64,000 bases of DNA from an uncultured Bacteroidales bacterium (GTDB taxonomy: Bacteria > Bacteroidota > Bacteroidia > Bacteroidales > Bacteroidaceae): NCBI GenBank assembly GCA_902799355.1, contig CADCAG010000026.1, positions 1 through 64,000 of the forward strand, in the 5' to 3' direction. Shown piece after piece: positions 54,080 through 60,765 of this stretch; within the stretch, counting starts at the first letter, position 1; every line of letters begins with the position of its first letter. The position numbers were made by a program, and so were the translations under genes. The notes under the pieces are model-generated. The model ran no database searches and was not told where the DNA came from. It saw nothing but the letters and a program-made list of their open reading frames with translations.

Positions 54080-54110
54080 TTGCATCGTAGATTTTTTTTA
54101 CATACCTTTG
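54080..54110 (+). promoter_or_regulatory. Promoter of the TM2-DUF2752-DUF4870-M48 cluster
   Basis: TTG at 54080-54082, 20 bases, TACCTTTG at 54103-54110: an exact match to the phylum pattern. The leader would be about 43 bases. Confidence 0.75.
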
Positions 54111-54159
54111 CAGAAACATTCTGTCAACTAACTTTTTTTATCATAAACAAACAAAAAAA

Positions 54160-54495
54160 ATGGAACAGCAAAAGGTCGACATGTTCATGATGGTGAACAA
54201 CAAGTATTTCCCTGAGTCGCAAATTCTTTTCATCCGTGAGCGTCTGCTCGCTGCTGATGAAAGCAAAGAGGGTTTGCTCCACGCCCTTCAGTTCAAGGAC
54301 CCCACTATTGCCCTTATTCTCAGTATTCTTATTGGTGAATTGGGTATTGACCGCTTCTATATCGGTGATACAGGCCTGGGCATTGGCAAGTTGCTTACTT
54401 GCGGTGGCTTGGGAATCTGGCAAATCATCGACTGGTTCCTCATCATGGGTGCCACTCGCGAGAAGAACCTGTTTCGCCTGATGTCTGTCATCTAA
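54160..54495 (+). CDS. TM2 domain protein
   Basis: After about 45 polar residues, the two-helix TM2 domain appears: PTIALILSILIGELGIDRFYIGDTGLGIGKLLTCGGLGIWQIIDW. It has the family's DRFYIG and GGLGIWQIIDW motifs. It is a small inner-membrane protein of unknown activity and the first gene of a four-gene cluster. Confidence 0.9.
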   Translation: MEQQKVDMFMMVNNKYFPESQILFIRERLLAADESKEGLLHALQFKDPTIALILSILIGELGIDRFYIGDTGLGIGKLLTCGGLGIWQIIDWFLIMGATREKNLFRLMSVI

Positions 54496-54498
54496 TGG

Positions 54499-54909
54499 AT
54501 GAGGCTTAGCAGAGGACGACTATACACTCTACTACTATTATTATCGGCATGCGGCTACCTGTGGTTGTTTGCCCATAATAATAGTGGTCTGTTAGGAAAT
54601 TGGGGCGGTTGTTGGTTCAGATATCTCTTCCACATACCGTGTCCGTCGTGCGGCAACACCCGTGCTGTGCATGCCGCCTTTCATGGTGAATGGCTGGCAT
54701 CACTCTACTACAATCCATTAGGCCTGCTACTGGCAGCATTGATGGTAGTGGTACCCCTCTGGATTGTCGCCGACCTCCTGCGAGGGTCGTCTTCCTTCCT
54801 CCATGCTTATCAGGCTATAGAACAAAGACTACAACGCTGGCCATACGCCGTAACAGGTATCGTGGTCATATTGATGAATTGGATATGGAATTTGGTGAAA
54901 TACACATAG
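54499..54909 (+). CDS. DUF2752 membrane protein
   Basis: A 136-residue membrane protein with the DUF2752 signature FHIPCPSCGNTRAVHAAFHGEW, followed by YYNPLGLLLAALMVVVPLW. The CPSCG pair could bind metal or form a disulfide. Two to three helices are predicted. It begins 4 bases after the TM2 stop and its end overlaps the next gene by 25 bases. Function is unknown. Confidence 0.88.
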   Translation: MRLSRGRLYTLLLLLSACGYLWLFAHNNSGLLGNWGGCWFRYLFHIPCPSCGNTRAVHAAFHGEWLASLYYNPLGLLLAALMVVVPLWIVADLLRGSSSFLHAYQAIEQRLQRWPYAVTGIVVILMNWIWNLVKYT

Positions 54910-55343
54910 ACGACCGCTCTCAACGCATCGAGGACGTCGTGCCTCATGAGGACGAGAAGGAGCGTGCCTCCAGCTGCTATGTCATGTCGTTGGTAGCCGT
55001 CATGATTGGGCTACCCATGCCAATCATCAACCTGGCAGCCACAGGCATCTTCTATCTGATGTCGCGACGTGGCACCTTCTATGTCAGGTGGAACGCCATC
55101 CAGGCGCTGGTTTCTCAAGTGCCTCTGTTCATCATGAACAACATCCTGTTCTGGTGGACTGTCAGAATCCTGTTCTGCTTCACCGACCTCTCCTCAGGGT
55201 ATATCGCCTATTTCATTACCGTCAACCTTTATAACATCTACGACTTCGTAGAGACCGTTCGCTCTGCGGTACGTACTCGCAAGGGCGAGATACACCGCTG
55301 GTATCTTTACAGCACTATCACCGACAAGATTTGTAAGAGATGA
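54885..55343 (+). CDS. DUF4870-like membrane protein
   Basis: From the ATG at 54885 (MEFGEIHIDDRSQRIEDV) the 152-residue protein has an acidic start and three to four membrane helices (CYVMSLVAVMIGLPMPIINL, VRWNAIQALVSQVPLFIM). RRGTFYVRWNAIQAL resembles the helix junction of DUF4870/Tic20-like proteins. It overlaps the DUF2752 gene at its start and the M48 gene at its end, so the cluster is tightly coupled. Confidence 0.75.
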   Translation: MEFGEIHIDDRSQRIEDVVPHEDEKERASSCYVMSLVAVMIGLPMPIINLAATGIFYLMSRRGTFYVRWNAIQALVSQVPLFIMNNILFWWTVRILFCFTDLSSGYIAYFITVNLYNIYDFVETVRSAVRTRKGEIHRWYLYSTITDKICKR

Positions 55344-56128
55344 CAAAGATTTTCAAAGAATGCCTCGTTTCGGCCGTGCTGTTTTTCAGCGTCCTCTTCC
55401 TGACGCTACAGGTTGACTGGATGAAAATGCTTCATCTCACCCCCACTATTGTGGGCGACAAGCTGTCTGAATGGGTGTGGGACTTGACATATATGGGAGT
55501 AAACGAGGTGAAGAGCGACCATGTGCGCCTTCCCATTGACACCTTGGTCAACGAGATGTGCAAGGCCAACGGCATCGATACCGCCAGCATCCATGTGGTG
55601 GTCAGCAAGAATTCAGAGGTCAATGCCTATGCCACCGTAGGAAGACACATCATAGTGAATACCGGACTGATTGAGAAAATGGACAACGAGGCACAGCTCT
55701 GTGCGGTCATCGGTCACGAGGTCGCTCACCTCGAACTGGGTCATATCCAGTCAGCCATTCGTCAAAAAGCCATCTTCCAGATGCTGCTGATCCTGCTTAC
55801 TGGCAACGGCAATACCGAAGGACTCATCAACCTGACCAGCGACATGATTAGCAACTCCATCACACGGGCCAAAGAAGACCAGGCCGACGAACAGGGAGCA
55901 CGCTATCTCTATGCCATGCATCTGGATCCCATGGAGATGGCCAATACACTGGAGTCGTTTGAGAGTTACGGCATCTTGTCGTATCTGACCGATCATGCCG
56001 ACAGCAGGGAACGGGCGGAGCGCATACGTAAGATGCACTTTGGTAAAGAGACCACCTATCGTTCCATCCTGTCACCTGAGACTTGGGAATTGCTCAAGGA
56101 AGGTAAAAAAGTTTCTGCACACAATTAA
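55340..56128 (+). CDS. M48 family metalloprotease
   Basis: An N-terminal membrane helix (about 8-27) precedes a zinc protease domain with HEVAH at 126-130 (GHEVAHLELGHIQ) and the third ligand region EDQADEQGARYL. The NAYATVGRHIIVNTGL segment before it is typical of M48/HtpX-type enzymes. It is probably anchored in a membrane facing the periplasm. Coupled by a 4-base overlap to the DUF4870-like gene, it may act on proteins of this membrane cluster. Confidence 0.9.
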   Translation: MTKIFKECLVSAVLFFSVLFLTLQVDWMKMLHLTPTIVGDKLSEWVWDLTYMGVNEVKSDHVRLPIDTLVNEMCKANGIDTASIHVVVSKNSEVNAYATVGRHIIVNTGLIEKMDNEAQLCAVIGHEVAHLELGHIQSAIRQKAIFQMLLILLTGNGNTEGLINLTSDMISNSITRAKEDQADEQGARYLYAMHLDPMEMANTLESFESYGILSYLTDHADSRERAERIRKMHFGKETTYRSILSPETWELLKEGKKVSAHN

Positions 56129-56136
56129 TAATCTAT

Positions 56137-56307
56137 CTATCTTATTCCTCGGAGGGAAGCCTCAGTTCTTCTGACATCTTTAGCCAAAGGACTGTCGTTC
56201 TCTGGCGGATACGATGTCAACGTTATGGTGATGAAGCTCATAAGCAGCATAGCTGCCACCATAAACAGAAGAAGTCTTTTCACATTGTCAGTCACAATCA
56301 TAGTCAT
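56137..56307 (-). CDS. Small single-pass membrane protein (56 aa)
   Basis: This 56-residue ORF begins MTMIVTDNVKRLLLFMVAAM, has one membrane helix (about 11-32) and a polar tail (SYPPENDSPLAKDVRRTEA) ending LRGIR. It starts 7 bases after the stop of the gene at 56315-56797, so the two form an operon. No family is recognised. Confidence 0.6.
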   Translation of the reverse strand: MTMIVTDNVKRLLLFMVAAMLLMSFITITLTSYPPENDSPLAKDVRRTEASLRGIR

Positions 56308-56314
56308 TATCTAG

Positions 56315-56797
56315 TTATATTCCTCGAAGGGCGTTATGGTAAAAAGTTTCAAAAGTAGTCACATCCTGAAGCTTCAGCTCCCCCGACTCCGACAGTTCTG
56401 TTGTTTCCGTCAGCTCGTCGAAGTTGTGGGGGTAGCGCTTCAGCAGATCAGTAGTAGCATCATAGTTGAAGTTCAACTTCATTAGGTTAATACATATTTT
56501 ATTGGTAAAGAAAGGGTCTTGTGTAGATACAGCATTCACTGTCGTACAAGGAAGGAACATGCCTGCGCATATTAAAAGAGGTATCATCATGCCCGACAGC
56601 ATGGCTGCACGATTGATGCCGTGATGTACGGCTCTGTCAATGAGTTCCTGATTGCGACGAATCTCGCGGACGATAACATTGTTTTTCTCCTTGATTTCGT
56701 CGTTCTTGTGGAACAGGCATAACACCAGCACTCCCACCACCATGGCGAGAATCACTAGCGCGAAGGCCATCAGAATCATCAGAGTTGTTATTTCCAT
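56315..56797 (-). CDS. Membrane protein of unknown function (160 aa), DUF6249-like
   Basis: One membrane helix near the start (about 5-28) leads into a charged helix (HKNDEIKEKNNVIVREIRRNQ). A second hydrophobic segment (MLSGMMIPLLICAGMF) follows, then a polar C-terminal part with YDATTDLLKRYPHNFDELTE. The layout recalls DUF6249-type Bacteroidetes membrane proteins, with low certainty. Its promoter overlaps the terminator of the AraC-type gene and four direct repeats lie just upstream. Confidence 0.6.
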   Translation of the reverse strand: MEITTLMILMAFALVILAMVVGVLVLCLFHKNDEIKEKNNVIVREIRRNQELIDRAVHHGINRAAMLSGMMIPLLICAGMFLPCTTVNAVSTQDPFFTNKICINLMKLNFNYDATTDLLKRYPHNFDELTETTELSESGELKLQDVTTFETFYHNALRGI

Positions 56798-56826
56798 CTC
56801 AACAGTCTTTTATTGTTTTGACACTG

Positions 56827-56857
56827 CAAAAGTATATAAAAAAGTCCGTACTCACAA
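56827..56857 (-). promoter_or_regulatory. Promoter of the two-gene membrane operon, built into a terminator
   Basis: On the minus strand TTG (56857-56855) lies in the loop of the upstream terminator. After 20 bases that include its T-tract comes TACTTTTG (56834-56827). The geometry repeats that of the corA promoter. Confidence 0.75.
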
Positions 56858-56867
56858 GAGCACGGAC
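56838..56867 (-). terminator. Terminator of the TPR-AraC gene
   Basis: GTCCGT (minus strand 56867-56862) pairs with ACGGAC (56849-56844), with an inner CTC/GAG pairing and a 4-base loop, followed by TTTTTT (56843-56838). Confidence 0.8.
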
Positions 56868-56942
56868 AAATGGTCGGATGGTTTCAGACAAATCGTCGGA
56901 TGGTTCCGACAAAGCGTCGGACAATACGACGGATTGTCGGAT
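56865..56942. repeat. Four direct repeats at about 21-bp spacing, possible operator array
   Basis: Copies of GACAAAnnGTCGGATGG begin at 56865, 56887, 56908 and 56928 (the last shortened to GACGGATTGTCGGATG), 20-22 bp apart, i.e. two helical turns. They lie immediately upstream of the promoter at 56827-56857 and just after the AraC-type gene. This is where activator sites would be expected; partial overlap with the terminator stem is also seen. Confidence 0.6.
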
Positions 56943-56943
56943 G

Positions 56944-58761
56944 TTACATACCGTCTTTCGTTTGTTTATAAGCTGTTGGCGTCATACCATACTTAGCACG
57001 GAAATTGCGCGTAAAGGTGTCGGCACTGGTAAAGCCGCTGGCCAGGCTGATCTGCTCAATGTTCATCTCGGGCTGGTCGTTCATCAGACGGATGGCATAG
57101 TCGAGGCGCAACTCGCGGACGTATGCCGGCAGTGAGTTACGGTCGCTGCCCTGTGCGAAGGCGGCACCAATATGTTCTTTCGACAACCCCGTATGACTGA
57201 TAAGTGTCTGCCGTCCGAAGTCGGGTTGCAAGAACAACTTCTCGTTTTCTATCAGGTCACGCAGGCAGAGAAAAAGTTGTTCGTCGTTCAGCGTGGTATA
57301 GTCGGAGATGCTGATAGTCACGCGGCCATTCTGGTTCTCCTGGACAGTGTTCTTTGTTCCCTGTTCTTCAGCGATTGACTGCAGATGGTTTTGTTTGTCA
57401 TGCTGACACTGTCGGTATTTCTCCTTATACTCCACAGCTTCAGTAATCTGCTGGGCAAGAATGCGGTTTTTCTCCTTGGAGGCACGCCACTGACTGTACA
57501 CATAGACGGCAAAGATGATGCTTAACAGTGCCACGATACCAACGGCAATGCTGATAGCCACCGTAAGTCGGTTACGGGCTTGCTCTTCAGCTATACGGCG
57601 TTCCTTGCCTTGTGTGTCGTAGACGACGGCAAGTTCGGCAGCATCGCTGCGCTTCTGTCTGACGAGCGCTGAGTCGTAGACCTCGGCAATCCGTTTTGCC
57701 ATCTGCAGGGCAGAGTCCTTACGACCTGCATAGTAGTTGGAAAGGAACTTAGGCAACAGTTCATCGCCAATGGTCTCCAGGTCGTACTCTATGCTCCGTT
57801 CTTCCATGAAGTTATCAAGGAAAGAATAGTTATAGGCAGCCTCATCATAGCGATTGGCAGACATCAGATAGGCACAACTCATGATATGACCTTCAGCGCT
57901 CTTGCCATAGTAGCTGGTGGTATAGTCCTTATAGTAGCGAGAGGCCTCGGCTTGCTGTCCGCGCTCCTGGCAGATCTGGGCACGGTGTAACGAGATGAGT
58001 GCGTGGTGGAAGTCTACATCCACAGAATCTGCCACCTTACTGGCCTTATAGATAGTCAGCAGCGAGTCCTCACGGTTGATCCACGTCTCGGCTTCATCGA
58101 TTTGCTTATTGTTGAAATGAGCAATGGCAATGTTCTCTATGGTGCGCATAGCAGTTCGCATCTCATGGCCAGTGCTATCGTTGCTAATACATAGCTGCAG
58201 CCAGTGGAAAGCGTCGTCGAAACTCTTTTCTGCATCAGCAGGACGAGCCAGTTTCAGCTGTGTGTTGCCCAGACAGAAGTATAGGTTGTGCAACTCCCGT
58301 GAACAACGCGGGTGATCCAGCTGTTTCAGCCTTTGGATGAAGTGCATCGCCGTACGGATGGCTCCGTCGAGGTTGTGCTGTGCATTCTGCAGATTGGCCA
58401 GACTGGAACCTGCATTGATGTACTCCCAGAAATCTTCGGCTGGTGGATTGTCATCAGCGCTGGCACGACTGAAACACTCGACGGCCTTCTGCATCTGTCC
58501 CATGCTGACGTATGCTATACCCCTGTAGTTGTCGGCACGGACGGCAGAGAGCTTGCCGGCTTTGGAGAGACTGTCGCAGAGGGCGAGGGTGCGATCGAAA
58601 TCGCCCATCATTCCTGCTCCGATGACAAGACTGTCCACGTGGGTGTAAACGGTAGCAGCGGGAATGTTCTCCTGCTCCTGCGCATCCTTGCTGCCACATG
58701 CCGTGAGCGCAGCAAGTGCACAGGCGACGCTGAATAGATAAAAGAATTTTACGACTCTCAT
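56944..58761 (-). CDS. TPR / transmembrane / AraC-type regulator
   Basis: From the ATG at 58761 a signal-like segment ends at a lipobox-type LTACG (about residue 22). A TPR-rich sensor (about 30-360), a membrane helix (VAISIAVGIVALLSIIFAVYVYSQW), a short coiled coil and a C-terminal AraC domain (YVRELRLDYAIRLM, NIEQISLASGFTSADTFTRNFRAKYGMTP) follow. So an outside sensor is joined to a cytoplasmic DNA-binding domain in one chain. The TPR part is related to that of the kinase at 44516. Likely targets include the operon starting at 56797, given the adjacent direct repeats. No clear Shine-Dalgarno is seen. Confidence 0.85.
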   Translation of the reverse strand: MRVVKFFYLFSVACALAALTACGSKDAQEQENIPAATVYTHVDSLVIGAGMMGDFDRTLALCDSLSKAGKLSAVRADNYRGIAYVSMGQMQKAVECFSRASADDNPPAEDFWEYINAGSSLANLQNAQHNLDGAIRTAMHFIQRLKQLDHPRCSRELHNLYFCLGNTQLKLARPADAEKSFDDAFHWLQLCISNDSTGHEMRTAMRTIENIAIAHFNNKQIDEAETWINREDSLLTIYKASKVADSVDVDFHHALISLHRAQICQERGQQAEASRYYKDYTTSYYGKSAEGHIMSCAYLMSANRYDEAAYNYSFLDNFMEERSIEYDLETIGDELLPKFLSNYYAGRKDSALQMAKRIAEVYDSALVRQKRSDAAELAVVYDTQGKERRIAEEQARNRLTVAISIAVGIVALLSIIFAVYVYSQWRASKEKNRILAQQITEAVEYKEKYRQCQHDKQNHLQSIAEEQGTKNTVQENQNGRVTISISDYTTLNDEQLFLCLRDLIENEKLFLQPDFGRQTLISHTGLSKEHIGAAFAQGSDRNSLPAYVRELRLDYAIRLMNDQPEMNIEQISLASGFTSADTFTRNFRAKYGMTPTAYKQTKDGM

Positions 58762-58792
58762 TATTATATATGTGTGAAGCATCTATGGTTGC

Positions 58793-59824
58793 TTATCTCA
58801 GACGATCCTCAAAGGCGACAAAGGCCTGTTTGACAACGTCGACAGCCTCGGCAAGTGTGCATTGTAACTTGCCGCCAGAGGCATTGAGATGGCCACCGCC
58901 ATTGAAGAAACGTGCGGCGACCTCGTTGCAAGGGAAGTCATCGACAGAGCGCAGCGACACCCATATCACCTGCTTCTCCGTATCTTCACGCAGCGAGATG
59001 CTGAGCTTCAAGCCCTTGATCTGCAGAGGCATATTGACCAGCCCCTCTGCGTCGCCCTTCACGAAATGGAAGCGCTTCTGGTCTTCACGATTCAGCGTAT
59101 AGAAGGCGGCATGCCGTTGTTCGTCAACAACCAAACAGTTGCACAGCACGTGACCCACCATGCGGAGACGATGCACTGAGTAGTTATGGTAGACGTTGCG
59201 GTATATCTTGTCCTTGTCGATGCGCTTGGTGAGCAGTTGCGAGATGATGTAGTAGATGTCACAGTCGGAGGAGTTATAGGTGAAGCCACCAGTATCTGTC
59301 ATCATGCCACAGTAGATGGGAATGGCGAAGTGCTTGCTCTGCTGTTCGAAGAGTCCCAACTGCCATACCACACGGAACACCAGTTCACAGGTTGACGAGG
59401 CTCCAGGACGTGATACGACCAATGCCGCATCGACATCGGGGTCAAGGTGGTGGTCGATGAGCACCTTCTTAGCAGGCGACGCACTGAGTGCGGCCTCCAT
59501 CTGGTCGGTACGAGCCAACGTATTGAAGTCCAGACAGATGATGAGGTCGGCAATCTTCAGCACCATATCGACATAGTCGCGACGCTTGTCGTAGCGCACA
59601 ATCTTCTCGCTATTGGGTAGCCACTGCAGGTAGTCGGGATACTGGTCGGGAGCCACCATGACGGGTTCCTTACCCATCTGGCGGAGCACCTCGCCCATAC
59701 CCAGTACAGCACCCAGGGCGTCACCGTCAGCATTCTGATGGCAACACAATACGATGGTTTCTGATTGAGATAAGAGGGAGCGCAGCGTGCTGCACTCCCC
59801 TTCTGTCATAATCGGTTCCAGCAT
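58793..59824 (-). CDS. DHH-family phosphoesterase, NrnA-like
   Basis: The DHH domain has HQNADGDALGA, CLDFNT and LIDHHLDPD; the DHHA1 domain ends with GGGHLNASGG. This is the layout of NrnA-type enzymes that degrade short oligoribonucleotides (nanoRNA) and dephosphorylate pAp. I start at ATG 59824 (MLEPIMTEG), 4 bases after the nucleotidyltransferase stop. A longer frame to 59908 lies inside that gene and is rejected. Confidence 0.9.
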   Translation of the reverse strand: MLEPIMTEGECSTLRSLLSQSETIVLCCHQNADGDALGAVLGMGEVLRQMGKEPVMVAPDQYPDYLQWLPNSEKIVRYDKRRDYVDMVLKIADLIICLDFNTLARTDQMEAALSASPAKKVLIDHHLDPDVDAALVVSRPGASSTCELVFRVVWQLGLFEQQSKHFAIPIYCGMMTDTGGFTYNSSDCDIYYIISQLLTKRIDKDKIYRNVYHNYSVHRLRMVGHVLCNCLVVDEQRHAAFYTLNREDQKRFHFVKGDAEGLVNMPLQIKGLKLSISLREDTEKQVIWVSLRSVDDFPCNEVAARFFNGGGHLNASGGKLQCTLAEAVDVVKQAFVAFEDRLR

Positions 59825-59828
59825 TGGC

Positions 59829-60740
59829 TTAGAACAGTTTGTTGGGATATACGCCCTCGTCAACCAGCTTCTGGATACGTTCCACAGTAGCCTCGCGGTC
59901 AGCGGCATAGGTCACGCCAAACCACTTGCTGGTGGTATCGAGCACCTCGCAGGTAGCGGTACCGTCATTGATGAGCTTGTTGACCATCAGCGGAATAAAG
60001 AACTCTGCCTTCAGGTTCTGCATGTTCTTCGGGTCGCTCAGGAACTCCTTGAAATACTCCTCAGAATACTCGAAGTAGTCGGGAGTGAAGCCCCATACAT
60101 TCATAGATACAGGGGTGTTGTCGTCGAGTTTCTGCCACTCGCCCTGCTCGTCCTTAAACTGGATGACGCCGTCCTTGCGCAGAATCTCCGTACGCTCTAC
60201 GACATCCGTCAGATGGCGCTTGTCGTTGTAGGTGCAGACGCCACGGGCCACGCTACCGTTTTCACTCAGCGTGTTGCAGACGCGGAAGCCCACCATGGCA
60301 TACTGGTTCTTGGCACCTTCGGGCAGATTGCTCAGGAACTTGCCAATCTGCATAAAGCAGTCGCGACCATAGAAGTCGTCGCAGTTGATGACGCAGAAGG
60401 GTTCCTTAATCACATCCTTACCCATCAGCACGGCGTGGTTGGTACCCCAAGGCTTCTGACGGCCTTCGGGAACAGAGAAACCTGCGGGCAGTGCATCGAG
60501 GGCCTGGAAGCACAACTCACACTGTACCTTACCTTCGTACTTAGAGAGAATCTGCGTGCGGAACTGCTCCTCAAAATCCTTGCGGATAACCCATACTATC
60601 TTGCCGAATCCTGCCTGGATGGCATCGTAGATACTGTAATCCATGATGGTCTCGCCATTGGGGCCCAGACCGTCGAGCTGCTTCAGACCGCCATAACGGC
60701 TGCCCATGCCTGCTGCTAAAAGAAATAATGTTGGTTTCAT
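59829..60740 (-). CDS. Sugar nucleotidyltransferase family protein
   Basis: It begins with the NTP-transferase motif LFLLAAGMGSRYGGLKQLDGLGPNG and has a CVINCDDFYGRD metal-binding site. RPEGRQKPWGTNHAVL-like residues form the substrate loop (here VPEGRQKPWGTNHA). The 303-residue protein likely makes an NDP-sugar or modifies a sugar phosphate; its product is not determined by sequence. It is followed closely by the NrnA-like gene and preceded by GH2, all in one direction. Confidence 0.85.
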   Translation of the reverse strand: MKPTLFLLAAGMGSRYGGLKQLDGLGPNGETIMDYSIYDAIQAGFGKIVWVIRKDFEEQFRTQILSKYEGKVQCELCFQALDALPAGFSVPEGRQKPWGTNHAVLMGKDVIKEPFCVINCDDFYGRDCFMQIGKFLSNLPEGAKNQYAMVGFRVCNTLSENGSVARGVCTYNDKRHLTDVVERTEILRKDGVIQFKDEQGEWQKLDDNTPVSMNVWGFTPDYFEYSEEYFKEFLSDPKNMQNLKAEFFIPLMVNKLINDGTATCEVLDTTSKWFGVTYAADREATVERIQKLVDEGVYPNKLF

Positions 60741-60765
60741 AATGATTTATATTAATCTTTAATGT

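Noticed and set aside
59787..60719. 310-codon plus-strand frame
   Set aside because: It is antisense to the nucleotidyltransferase gene and has no recognisable protein features.
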